Below are positions 45,158 to 53,842 of a stretch of DNA of 64,000 nucleotides, piece by piece; position 1 is the stretch's first letter; every line of letters starts with the position of its first letter. Source of the stretch: an uncultured Flavobacteriaceae bacterium (GTDB taxonomy: Bacteria > Bacteroidota > Bacteroidia > Flavobacteriales > Flavobacteriaceae). The notes beneath the pieces were generated by a model, which was given only the letters and a program-made list of their open reading frames with translations, made no database searches and was not told the origin of the DNA. A program made the translations under genes and the position numbers. The stretch is taken from contig CANLWG010000004.1 of assembly GCA_947494715.1 (NCBI GenBank), forward strand, positions 266,901 through 330,900. The letters are read 5' to 3'.

Positions 45158-46174
45158 ATGGTATTTACAGCAGGTCAGATTGCAGGTATTTTGGAGGGCG
45201 AAGTAGAGGGAAATCCAGAGATAGCAGTCCATAAACTGGCTAAGATTGAAGAGGGAGAAAAAGGTTCCCTGACCTTTTTGGCCAACCCAAAATACACCTC
45301 TTTTATCTATACCACAAAAGCATCCGTCACCATAGTAAATAAGGATTTCATTCCCGAGCAAAATGTGGAGACCACCCTAATAAAGGTTGAGGATGCCTAT
45401 GAGTCTTTCTCCAAACTTTTGGAGTATTACAACCAGGTAAAGAGCAACAAAACAGGAATTGAGAACCCGGTATACCAATCTGATACGGCCACTTATGGGG
45501 CGAATTTCTATCTCGGTGCCTTCTCGTATTTGGGCAACAATGTAAAGATTGGCAATAATGTTAAAATTTATCCCAACGTCTACATTGGGGACAACGTTAC
45601 CATAGCTGACAATGTAATCATATTTGCCGGGGCAAAAATTTATTCCGAATCTAGAATTGGAAATAACTGTGTTGTACATAGCGGCGTTATTATAGGCGCC
45701 GATGGCTTCGGGTTTACGCCCGATAAAAATGGGGAATTCAAAAAAGTTCCCCAGACAGGAAACGTAATTTTGGAAGACAATGTAGATGTCGGGGCAGGTA
45801 CTACCATTGACCGTGCTACTTTGGGATCAACCATTCTGCGAAGGGGAGTAAAACTGGATAATCAGATACAAATTGCGCACAATGTGGAGATTGGGGAACA
45901 TACCGTAATTGCTGCACAGACCGGTATTGCGGGTTCTGCCAAAATAGGCAGGCGCTGTATGATTGGAGGCCAGGTGGGCATTGTAGGGCATATCACAATC
46001 GGTGATAATGTAAAGATACAAGCGCAGTCCGGGATTGGGAGAAATGTAAAGGACAATGAAGTATTACAAGGCTCTCCCGCCCTAAATTATGGGGATTACA
46101 ATAAATCCTACGTACACTTTAAAAATTTGCCTAGAATAGTAAATAGAATCGACCAATTGGAAAAAAGAGATTGA
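45158..46174 (+). CDS. lpxD: UDP-3-O-(3-hydroxyacyl)glucosamine N-acyltransferase
   Basis: This 338-residue enzyme adds the amide-linked 3-hydroxy fatty acid in lipid A synthesis. A small uridine-binding domain (residues 1-100, with LTFLANPKYTSFIYTTKAS) precedes a left-handed beta-helix of hexapeptide repeats (about 105-320). The catalytic His is in QIQIAHNVEIGEHT. ATG 45158 is used; a GTG two codons earlier is possible. It is the first gene of the operon lpxD-lpxC/fabZ-lpxA-efp-lpxD2 and its stop overlaps the next start. Confidence 0.93.
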   Translation: MVFTAGQIAGILEGEVEGNPEIAVHKLAKIEEGEKGSLTFLANPKYTSFIYTTKASVTIVNKDFIPEQNVETTLIKVEDAYESFSKLLEYYNQVKSNKTGIENPVYQSDTATYGANFYLGAFSYLGNNVKIGNNVKIYPNVYIGDNVTIADNVIIFAGAKIYSESRIGNNCVVHSGVIIGADGFGFTPDKNGEFKKVPQTGNVILEDNVDVGAGTTIDRATLGSTILRRGVKLDNQIQIAHNVEIGEHTVIAAQTGIAGSAKIGRRCMIGGQVGIVGHITIGDNVKIQAQSGIGRNVKDNEVLQGSPALNYGDYNKSYVHFKNLPRIVNRIDQLEKRD

Positions 46175-47580
46175 CGGTGATCAAAACAAATCAAAAACAA
46201 CGGACCATTAAAAAAGAGGTGACTCTTAAAGGAGTGGGCCTACATACTGGTGAGAATGTTACACTCAAGTTTTTGCCAGCTCCGGAAAATCATGGATATG
46301 CGTTTAAACGCGTTGACCTTGAAGGCGAGCCAATTATAGAAGCTGATGCCAATTATGTCGTAAACACCCAAAGGGGTACCAATCTAGAAAAGCGAGGAGT
46401 TAAGATTCAGACTTCGGAACATGTTCTTGCAGCTCTTGTGGGAATGGAAATCGATAATATTTTGATTGAATTGGATTCTCCTGAACCCCCCATAATGGAC
46501 GGGTCATCAAAATACTTTGTGGCGGCTTTGGAAAAAGCCGGAATTGTTGAGCAGGAAGTGGAACGTGAAGAATATGTGGTAAAGGATGTTATTTCCTACA
46601 AGGATGAGGCTACGGGAAGCGAAATAACCGTAATTCCATCCGATAGCTACAAGGTTACGGCCATGGTCGATTTTGGGACCAAAGTTCTAGGTACTCAAAA
46701 TGCTACTTTGGAGGATATCTCCGATTTTAAGACTGAGGTCGCCGATGCGAGAACCTTTAGTTTTCTTCACGAATTGGAGATGCTCCTGGAAAATGGCCTT
46801 ATAAAAGGAGGTGATCTCAACAATGCCATTGTTTATGTCGATAAGGAAATTTCCGAAGAGACGATGAAACGGTTGGAAAAAGCCTTTAATAAGGAAAAGT
46901 TGTCCGTAAAGCCAAACGGTATTTTGGATAATCTTACCTTGCATCAGCCCAATGAGGCGGCAAGACATAAACTATTGGACGTCGTAGGGGATTTGGCATT
47001 GACAGGTACAAGACTACGCGGAAAAGTAATTGCCAATAAACCTGGGCATTATGTAAATACCCAATTTGCCAAGAAACTGGCCAAACTTATAAAACTCGAA
47101 AAACGGAATAATGTTCCTCAATATGATTTGAATAAGCCTCCATTGATGGACATTCATCAAATCATGGCCATGCTTCCCCATAGGCCACCATTTCTTTTGA
47201 TAGATAGGATTTTAGAACTATCGGATAAGCACGTAGTGGGCATGAAGAATGTGACTATGAATGAACCTTTTTTCGTGGGACACTTCCCTGGGGCACCTGT
47301 AATGCCTGGAGTTTTACAAGTTGAAGCAATGGCGCAGACAGGTGGCATTCTAGTACTTAGTACTGTTCCCGACCCGGAGAACTACTTGACCCTTTTTATG
47401 AAGATAGACAAGGTAAAGTTTAAACAACAAGTCGTTCCCGGAGACACCTTAATTTTTAAATGTGATCTTATTTCACCCATACGTAGGGGAATATGTCATA
47501 TGCAAGCTTATGCCTACGCCAATAATAAACTGGTTTCAGAAGCTGAGATGATGGCCCAAATTGTTAAAAGAGAAGAATAA
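46171..47580 (+). CDS. lpxC: Bifunctional LpxC-FabZ: UDP-3-O-acyl-GlcNAc deacetylase and 3-hydroxyacyl-ACP dehydratase
   Basis: This 469-residue fusion enzyme combines two reactions. LpxC (residues ~1-305) is the zinc deacetylase of lipid A synthesis, with LKGVGLHTGENV, SEHVLAALVGM and HKLLDVVGDLALTG supplying zinc-site and active-site residues. FabZ (~325-469), a hot-dog dehydratase, has HRPPFLLIDRI and the helix segment FPGAPVMPGVLQVEAMAQTGG. The fusion is known from Bacteroidetes. Translation starts at TTG 46171 or GTG 46177. It overlaps lpxD by 4 bases (TTGA) and lpxA by 1. Confidence 0.95.
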   Translation: MTVIKTNQKQRTIKKEVTLKGVGLHTGENVTLKFLPAPENHGYAFKRVDLEGEPIIEADANYVVNTQRGTNLEKRGVKIQTSEHVLAALVGMEIDNILIELDSPEPPIMDGSSKYFVAALEKAGIVEQEVEREEYVVKDVISYKDEATGSEITVIPSDSYKVTAMVDFGTKVLGTQNATLEDISDFKTEVADARTFSFLHELEMLLENGLIKGGDLNNAIVYVDKEISEETMKRLEKAFNKEKLSVKPNGILDNLTLHQPNEAARHKLLDVVGDLALTGTRLRGKVIANKPGHYVNTQFAKKLAKLIKLEKRNNVPQYDLNKPPLMDIHQIMAMLPHRPPFLLIDRILELSDKHVVGMKNVTMNEPFFVGHFPGAPVMPGVLQVEAMAQTGGILVLSTVPDPENYLTLFMKIDKVKFKQQVVPGDTLIFKCDLISPIRRGICHMQAYAYANNKLVSEAEMMAQIVKREE

Positions 47581-48365
47581 TGAACCAACCGTTGGCATAC
47601 ATCCATCCCGGGGCAAAGATTGCCAAGAATGTAGTTGTTGAACCCTTTGCCACCATACATAATAATGTTACCATCGGCGATGGGACTTGGATCGGATCCA
47701 ATGTAACCATTATGGAAGGGGCCAGGATAGGAAAAAATTGTAATATATTTCCGGGGGCCGTAGTATCTGCACCTCCCCAGGATTTGAAATATGAGGGAGA
47801 GGAAACTACTGTAGTTGTGGGGAACAATACCACTATTCGTGAATGTGCCACCATACATAAAGGTACCTCGGATAGGAACAAAACGGTCATTGGCAAAAAT
47901 TGCCTAATAATGGCTTACTGTCATGTGGCCCATGATTGTCTGATAGGTAATAACTGTATTTTTTCCAATAATTCAACATTGGCCGGACATGTTACCATAG
48001 GCGATAGTGTAACCTTGGCGGGCTTGGTGGCCGTGAACCAGTTTGTTGCCATTGGCAATCACGCTTTTGTTACGGGAGGGTCTCTGGTCCGTAAAGATGT
48101 ACCGCCCTTTGTGAAGGCCGCAAGGGAACCACTTTCCTATGTAGGTATAAATTCCATAGGTTTGAGACGTAGGGGATATAAAGCCGAAAAAATACGGGAA
48201 ATACAGAATATCTATCGCATCCTTTATCAAAGGAATTATAATAACTCTCAAGCCGTACAGATTATCGAAGCAGAAATGGAAGCGACCCCGGAAAGGGACG
48301 AAATACTTCAATTTATTCGGGACTCTCAACGTGGTATCATGAAAGGCTACTTCAGCACAAATTAA
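47580..48365 (+). CDS. lpxA: Acyl-ACP-UDP-N-acetylglucosamine O-acyltransferase
   Basis: This 261-residue first committed enzyme of lipid A synthesis has a left-handed beta-helix of hexapeptide repeats (residues 1-180) with the catalytic His in MAYCHVAHDCLIG and a C-terminal helical part (NIYRILYQRNYNNSQA). It begins on the last base of lpxC (TAATG). The tight overlaps through lpxD, lpxC-fabZ and lpxA indicate coordinated production of the lipid A enzymes and the FabZ activity that supplies acyl chains. Confidence 0.95.
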   Translation: MNQPLAYIHPGAKIAKNVVVEPFATIHNNVTIGDGTWIGSNVTIMEGARIGKNCNIFPGAVVSAPPQDLKYEGEETTVVVGNNTTIRECATIHKGTSDRNKTVIGKNCLIMAYCHVAHDCLIGNNCIFSNNSTLAGHVTIGDSVTLAGLVAVNQFVAIGNHAFVTGGSLVRKDVPPFVKAAREPLSYVGINSIGLRRRGYKAEKIREIQNIYRILYQRNYNNSQAVQIIEAEMEATPERDEILQFIRDSQRGIMKGYFSTN

Positions 48366-48371
48366 ATTACT

Positions 48372-48938
48372 ATGGCATCAACTTCCGATATAAGAAAGGG
48401 ATTGTGTATTCGCTACAACAACGATATTTATAAAATTATCGAGTTTTTACACGTAAAACCTGGTAAAGGACCTGCATTTGTTAGGACCAAATTAAAAAGT
48501 GTAACCACGGGCAAAGTAGTCGACAACACTTTTTCCGCGGGGCACAAAATAGAGGACGTAAGAGTGGAGACACGGTCTTATCAGTATTTGTATTCGGAAG
48601 GAGAGACCTACCATTTTATGAATACTGATGATTACAATCAGATTACCCTTCAGGAAAGTACCTTGGATGCCCCCGGACTACTTAAAGAGGGAGAAGTAGT
48701 TACCATATTGTTCAATACTGAGGATAGTATGCCCTTGTCCGTAGATATGCCGGCCAGTGTTATCCTGGAGGTTACCCACGCAGAACCGGGAGTAAAGGGG
48801 AATACCGCTACCAACGCAACGAAACCTGCTACGGTGGAAACAGGAGCTCGGGTAAACGTTCCACTTTTTATCAACGAAGGGGATAAAATAAAGATTGATA
48901 CCGAGAAAGGAAATTATATGGAACGGGTAAAAGAATAG
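48372..48938 (+). CDS. efp: Elongation factor P
   Basis: This 188-residue factor helps ribosomes through polyproline stretches. It has the KOW-like N-terminal domain with a loop lysine (EFLHVKPGKGPAFVRTK, Lys near residue 34) and two OB domains. The C-terminal signature is NVPLFINEGDKIKIDTEKGNYMER. It starts six bases after lpxA and is followed 52 bases later by the second LpxD-like gene. Its location inside the lpx operon is a flavobacterial arrangement that I recall. Confidence 0.96.
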   Translation: MASTSDIRKGLCIRYNNDIYKIIEFLHVKPGKGPAFVRTKLKSVTTGKVVDNTFSAGHKIEDVRVETRSYQYLYSEGETYHFMNTDDYNQITLQESTLDAPGLLKEGEVVTILFNTEDSMPLSVDMPASVILEVTHAEPGVKGNTATNATKPATVETGARVNVPLFINEGDKIKIDTEKGNYMERVKE

Positions 48939-48990
48939 GATGTACTAGGATGCTACCATAAAATAAAGAATTGAACTTGAACTCTTTAAA

Positions 48991-49923
48991 TTGAAATTCC
49001 CCACGCCATATACGCTCAAGCAAATTGCCACGATCATTGGAAGCAAATATGTGGGGTCGGATGATTTTCCGGTGTTGGGCATGAATGAAATTCATGTCGT
49101 ACAACCCGGTGACCTCGTTTTTGTAGACCATCCCAAATACTATGATAAGGCTTTAAATTGTAAGGCTACCATTGTATTGATCAACAAGGAAGTAGAGTGC
49201 CCGGAAGGTAAGGCACTTTTGATTTCAGAGGACCCGTTTCGTGATTTCAACGTACTTACCCAGTTCTTCACAACGTTTGAAAAATCTCAGAGCTCCATTT
49301 CGCCCTCTGCGAAAATTGGAAAGGACACCATAGTACAGCCCAATGTGTTCATTGGCAACAACGTTAAGATCGGTAAAGGATGTCTTATCCATTCCAATGT
49401 TTCTATATATGACAATTGTGTTATTGGAGATAATGTTATTATACATGCAGGGACGGTTTTAGGTTCGGACGCATTTTATTATAAGAAAAGACCTGAGGGT
49501 TTGGATAAGCTAATTTCTTGCGGTAGGGTAGTTCTGGAAGATGATGTGGAAATTGGGGCGCTTTGTTCTATTGACAAAGGGGTTACGGGGGATACTACGA
49601 TAAGGAAAGGCACAAAGCTTGACAATCAAGTGCAGGTAGGCCATGATACGACTATTGGGGAACGGTGCCAAATAGCTTCCCAAACCGGGATAGCAGGGTG
49701 CGTAATTATCGAAGATGAAGTTACCCTCTGGGGGCAGGTGGGTATAAATAGTGCAGTAACCATTGGAAAAAGAGCAGTGATCATGGGTCAGTCAGGAGTC
49801 AGCAAATCACTGGCTGGTGGGAAGAACTACTTTGGTACTCCTGTTGACGAGTCCAGGGAAAAGTTAAAACAATTGGTCCACTTGAAACAAATCCCGGACA
49901 TTCTCAAGAAATTAGACGAATAA
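48991..49923 (+). CDS. Second LpxD-like UDP-3-O-acylglucosamine N-acyltransferase family protein
   Basis: This 310-residue hexapeptide-repeat acyltransferase is paralogous to lpxD at 45158. It has a uridine-type N-terminal domain (1-100, LVFVDHPKYYDKALNCKATIVLIN) and a beta-helix (105-270) with the putative catalytic His in QVQVGHDTTIGERC. It starts at TTG 48991 (KFPTPYTLKQIATII follows). I see no ATG in the N-terminal part. Two LpxD-type proteins are common in flavobacteria, and their substrates may differ (for example chain length or another nucleotide sugar). The function of this copy is not proven. Confidence 0.85.
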   Translation: MKFPTPYTLKQIATIIGSKYVGSDDFPVLGMNEIHVVQPGDLVFVDHPKYYDKALNCKATIVLINKEVECPEGKALLISEDPFRDFNVLTQFFTTFEKSQSSISPSAKIGKDTIVQPNVFIGNNVKIGKGCLIHSNVSIYDNCVIGDNVIIHAGTVLGSDAFYYKKRPEGLDKLISCGRVVLEDDVEIGALCSIDKGVTGDTTIRKGTKLDNQVQVGHDTTIGERCQIASQTGIAGCVIIEDEVTLWGQVGINSAVTIGKRAVIMGQSGVSKSLAGGKNYFGTPVDESREKLKQLVHLKQIPDILKKLDE

Positions 49924-49960
49924 TAAACAATTTAACCCTGCAAGTTTAGCTACAAACTTA

Positions 49961-49968
49961 TATTTTTG
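49961..49968 (+). promoter_or_regulatory. Candidate -7 box for sucD
   Basis: TATTTTTG, preceded by ACTTA, matches TAnnTTTG and ends 25 bases before the sucD ATG (49994). Confidence 0.45.
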
Positions 49969-49993
49969 TGCAGCCTAAATTAATTAAGACAAT

Positions 49994-50866
49994 ATGAGTG
50001 TTCTAGTCAATAAAGATTCTAAGATTATAGTTCAAGGTTTCACAGGAAGTGAAGGGACTTTCCATGCCGAACAAATGATAGCGTATGGCACCAATGTAGT
50101 TGGGGGCGTAACTCCTGGTAAAGGTGGACAAGAACATTTGGGAAAACCTGTTTTTAATACAGTAGAGGAAGCTGTTGAAAAAGTAGATGCGGACACGACT
50201 ATAATATTTGTCCCGCCCGCTTTTGCTGCCGATGCCATTATGGAGGCGGCCAATGCAGGAATAAAAGTAATCATAACTATTACGGAAGGAATTCCGGTTG
50301 CGGATATGGTCAAGGCCAACAACTATTTAAAAAATAAGGATTGTAGATTGATCGGGCCCAATTGCCCAGGAGTGATTACTCCGGAAGAAGCTAAAGTGGG
50401 GATAATGCCAGGTTTTGTTTTTAAGAAAGGAAAAGTGGGCATTGTATCAAAATCAGGAACCTTAACATATGAGGCTGCTGATCAAGTGGTTCGTCAAGGA
50501 CTAGGAATCACTACCGCAATAGGAATAGGAGGCGATCCCATAATAGGCACAACTACAAAAGAAGCGGTAGAGCTTCTGATAAACGATCCAGAAACGGAAT
50601 GTGTGGTTATGATAGGTGAAATTGGAGGACAGTTGGAAGCGGATGCGGCAAAATGGTATCAGGAAAGTGGAAGCAAAAAACCTATTATTGGTTTTATCGC
50701 AGGGGAGACTGCTCCTGCAGGTAGAACCATGGGGCATGCGGGTGCAATAGTTGGAGGAAGTGACGACACCGCCCAGGCAAAAAAACGTATTATGAGGGAG
50801 TGTGGTATCCATGTGGTCGATTCCCCAGCGGAAATAGGGAAAAAAGTAAAGCAAGTAATGGCTTAG
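49994..50866 (+). CDS. sucD: Succinate-CoA ligase subunit alpha
   Basis: This 290-residue alpha subunit makes succinyl-CoA or, in the TCA direction, GTP/ATP from it. The CoA-binding Rossmann domain is at the N-terminus (QGFTGSEGTFHAEQMIAYGT), and the active-site phosphohistidine lies in GRTMGHAGAIVGG (about residue 245). The beta subunit (sucC) is not in this window, so the genes are separated. It has its own -7 box and a strong terminator, suggesting a monocistronic transcript. Confidence 0.96.
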   Translation: MSVLVNKDSKIIVQGFTGSEGTFHAEQMIAYGTNVVGGVTPGKGGQEHLGKPVFNTVEEAVEKVDADTTIIFVPPAFAADAIMEAANAGIKVIITITEGIPVADMVKANNYLKNKDCRLIGPNCPGVITPEEAKVGIMPGFVFKKGKVGIVSKSGTLTYEAADQVVRQGLGITTAIGIGGDPIIGTTTKEAVELLINDPETECVVMIGEIGGQLEADAAKWYQESGSKKPIIGFIAGETAPAGRTMGHAGAIVGGSDDTAQAKKRIMRECGIHVVDSPAEIGKKVKQVMA

Positions 50867-50903
50867 GCCTATTTTCTAAAAATATATAAATCGGTGTTAA
50901 GAT

Positions 50904-50938
50904 AAATCCCGCTATTATGGTATGAGCGGGATTTTTTT
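50904..50938 (+). terminator. Rho-independent terminator after sucD
   Basis: A perfect 10-bp stem (AAATCCCGCT at 50904-50913 with AGCGGGATTT at 50925-50934) with an 11-base loop is followed by a T run to 50938. It lies 37 bases after the sucD stop. Confidence 0.92.
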
Positions 50939-50960
50939 CATCTTTATATCAAACATGCCT

Positions 50961-50968
50961 TATATTTG
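50961..50968 (+). promoter_or_regulatory. Candidate -7 box for fabG
   Basis: TATATTTG matches TAnnTTTG, lies 28 bases before the fabG ATG, and follows the sucD terminator. Confidence 0.45.
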
Positions 50969-50996
50969 AAGAACATCGAAACAAACAAGAGATCGG

Positions 50997-51743
50997 ATGA
51001 AACTTTTAGAAGGAAAGAATGTAATTATCACGGGTGCAAGTAGGGGTATTGGTACAGGTATAGCAAGGGTGTTTGCGGAACATGGAGCCAATGTAGCATT
51101 TACCTATAGTTCTAGCGAGGCACCCGCTTTGGAATTGGAAAAGGAATTAACGGAAAAGGGAGTAAAAGCCAAGGCATATAAAAGTAATGCGGCCAGTTTT
51201 CAGGAATCCGAAGTTTTGGTTGCCAAAGTTTTGGAAGATTTTGGAGGAATAGATGTTTTAATAAATAACGCAGGAATTACCAGAGATAATCTTTTGATGC
51301 GTATGGGCGAGGCGGATTTTGATGCCGTGATCGAAATCAACCTAAAGTCGGTATTCAATATGACAAAAGCAGTACAACGAACCCTTTTGAAACAGCGAAA
51401 GGGATCAATAATAAATATGAGCAGCGTAGTAGGAGTGAAGGGAAATGCCGGTCAGGCCAATTACGCGGCCTCAAAAGCAGGGATAATCGGCTTTACTAAA
51501 TCCATTGCCCTGGAATTAGGTTCTAGAAATATTCGTTGCAATGCCATTGCCCCAGGGTTTATAGAAACGGAAATGACCGAAAAATTGGATGAAAAAACGG
51601 TGCAAGGTTGGAGAGAGGGTATTCCCTTAAAAAGAGGAGGTACTCCTGAAGATATTGCCAATGCCTGTCTTTTTCTGGCCTCGGATATGTCCTCTTACAT
51701 CACCGGACATGTCCTGAACGTAAATGGTGGAATGATGACCTAA
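50997..51743 (+). CDS. fabG: 3-oxoacyl-ACP reductase
   Basis: This is a 248-residue short-chain dehydrogenase/reductase of fatty acid synthesis. The NADP motif is TGASRGIGTGIA (about residues 14-25), INNAGITRDNLLMRM follows, and the catalytic Ser-Tyr-Lys lies in INMSSVVGVKGNAGQANYAASKAG (Ser about 139, Tyr about 152, Lys 156). The ending FLASDMSSYITGHVLNVNGGMM is typical of FabG. It is followed 55 bases later by the VWA-like gene. Confidence 0.95.
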   Translation: MKLLEGKNVIITGASRGIGTGIARVFAEHGANVAFTYSSSEAPALELEKELTEKGVKAKAYKSNAASFQESEVLVAKVLEDFGGIDVLINNAGITRDNLLMRMGEADFDAVIEINLKSVFNMTKAVQRTLLKQRKGSIINMSSVVGVKGNAGQANYAASKAGIIGFTKSIALELGSRNIRCNAIAPGFIETEMTEKLDEKTVQGWREGIPLKRGGTPEDIANACLFLASDMSSYITGHVLNVNGGMMT

Positions 51744-51797
51744 AATGTAAATAACCTTACTTTTTACTTTTCGCCCTTAACTCTTATCTCCAATTTT

Positions 51798-53831
51798 ATG
51801 GATACCCAAACAGTACTCTTTATAATTGCTGCCGCTATACTGGCGTTAGTAGTTGTGCTGTTTCAGTATCGTTATAAATTTAAAGGAAGCAATGGCTTGG
51901 ATTTTTTACTACCCACACTACGATTCCTTGCGCTATTCGGAATTTTAATATTACTTATAAATCCAAAGTTTACGAAAGAGGAATATAGTCTGGAAAAGAC
52001 CGACCTTGTTCTATTGACGGATAATTCGACGTCCATGCAGGCTTCGGCCGATACTGTAATATCAGTAGTGAAAGCCATTACCCAAAATAAAGGGATTTTG
52101 GAAAGGTTTCAGGTGAAACCTTATAATTTTGGGACTTCATTGACAAATTCCGATTCGCTGACCTTTAAGGAAACACAGACGGATATTGGTAAGGCCATAT
52201 CCTCTTTGAAAGATATATATAACAGCTCTAACAGAAATATGGCCATACTATTGGCTACGGATGGTAACCAGACCAAAGGAGAGGATTATAGTTTTGTCCT
52301 CGAAAATAAAAAAGTGCCAATTTACCCTATTGTCCTCGGCGATACTACGAGATATGAAGATATAAGGATAGAACAAGTAAATGCAAATACCTTTGCATTT
52401 TTGAAGAACAAATATCCAATAGAGCTTTACTTAACCTATGAAGGCCCTAAGAGTGTAGAATCAACTTTGAAAGTTGCCGTAAACGGGAAAACGGTCCATA
52501 AGGAAAATGTGGCGTTTAATCCGTTGAACAATTCAAAAGTCATTACTGTTTTGCTTACCGCTGAGACAGTAGGAGCCAAAACAATCGAAATTGGAATAAA
52601 TCCTCTGGAAAACGAAAGAAATATAGTTAACAACAAAAAAAGTCTCGGGTTAGAGATTATCGACGAAAAAACGAATGTCACCATTATTTCCGCTAAGGCC
52701 CATCCGGATATAGGCACGCTAAAGAAGGCCATTGAAAGTAATGAGCAGCGTTCCGTTTCAATTAAAAGACCTCAGGTCCCGATCAATGAGCTAGAGAATA
52801 CAGATGTATTTATCCTATATGAACCGAACCGTTCCTTCCTTCCCATATACAAATATATACAGCAACGAAAAACGAATTATTTTACGGTTTGCGGTGCAAA
52901 AACAGATTGGAATTTCCTAAACGGAATACAAGATAGCTATACCAAAGATGCATATGGCGAAGTGGAGGAAATACTCCCGGTTTTAAACAAGGGTTTTGGT
53001 ATTTTTGATATCTCAGGATTTAGGGTCGAAAACCTTCCTCCTTTGGAGGGCGAATTAGGAGAGATACTAATTAGCGCCCCCCATGAAATCATATTGGCAC
53101 AGAATATTAAAGGGGTGGAATTAAATGAACCTTTATTGGCCGTAATATTCAAGGGCCAAGCAAAAGAAGTGGTACTCTTTGGCGAGAATCTATGGAAATG
53201 GCGAATGCAGAGTTACAGGGATAGTAAAGATTTTAAAAACTTTGATGGGATTATTGGAAAAATCGTCTTGTATCTTTCATCGAATACTTCCAAGAATCGA
53301 TTGAATTTAGACTATGAATTGATATACCAAGGGAGCGATGATGCCAGGATATCGGCCAGGTATTTTGATGAGGCCTTTGAAATGGACCGGAATGCGAGTT
53401 TAATCCTAAAAATACGGGGGAAAGGAAACAACATAGTCAAGGAAATTCCAATGTTGTTAAAGGATAGTTTTTATCAGGCAGATTTAGGCGACCTTCCTTC
53501 CGGAGATTATGCGTTTACCGTATTGGTAACCGATGAAAACCTTTCTTCCTCAGGAACCTTTACCATTTTGGATTTCAACGTTGAACAGCAATTTCTTTCC
53601 AGTGACCATAAAAAATTAAATCGGTTGGCCGTGGATAGCAAGGGTAAGTTGTTTTTCCCTTCCAATTCGGATTCCTTGGTTCAAGAACTTATGGAAGATC
53701 CACGTTTTTCTCCGGTTCAAAAGAGCAAGGAAAATGTTGTATCTTTAATCGATTTTAGGATACTCCTAATGATAATAGTTGCTGCACTTTCTGTAGAATG
53801 GTTTATCAGAAAATATAACGGATTAATTTAA
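51798..53831 (+). CDS. VWA-like membrane protein, unknown function
   Basis: This 677-residue protein has two N-terminal membrane helices (about 5-22 and 36-55), a periplasmic or cytoplasmic region with a VWA-type fold start at LVLLTDNSTSMQASADT (residues ~70-85; the MIDAS motif would be DNSTS), then a long beta-rich segment and a C-terminal membrane helix (about 645-665, FRILLMIIVAALSVEWFI). This arrangement resembles BatA/BatB-style or glutamine-amidotransferase-like membrane proteins of Bacteroidetes. The VWA MIDAS shows Asp and Ser-x-Ser positions but I cannot verify the others. It lies between fabG and prohibitin. Confidence 0.75.
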   Translation: MDTQTVLFIIAAAILALVVVLFQYRYKFKGSNGLDFLLPTLRFLALFGILILLINPKFTKEEYSLEKTDLVLLTDNSTSMQASADTVISVVKAITQNKGILERFQVKPYNFGTSLTNSDSLTFKETQTDIGKAISSLKDIYNSSNRNMAILLATDGNQTKGEDYSFVLENKKVPIYPIVLGDTTRYEDIRIEQVNANTFAFLKNKYPIELYLTYEGPKSVESTLKVAVNGKTVHKENVAFNPLNNSKVITVLLTAETVGAKTIEIGINPLENERNIVNNKKSLGLEIIDEKTNVTIISAKAHPDIGTLKKAIESNEQRSVSIKRPQVPINELENTDVFILYEPNRSFLPIYKYIQQRKTNYFTVCGAKTDWNFLNGIQDSYTKDAYGEVEEILPVLNKGFGIFDISGFRVENLPPLEGELGEILISAPHEIILAQNIKGVELNEPLLAVIFKGQAKEVVLFGENLWKWRMQSYRDSKDFKNFDGIIGKIVLYLSSNTSKNRLNLDYELIYQGSDDARISARYFDEAFEMDRNASLILKIRGKGNNIVKEIPMLLKDSFYQADLGDLPSGDYAFTVLVTDENLSSSGTFTILDFNVEQQFLSSDHKKLNRLAVDSKGKLFFPSNSDSLVQELMEDPRFSPVQKSKENVVSLIDFRILLMIIVAALSVEWFIRKYNGLI

Positions 53832-53842
53832 TATAAATAACT

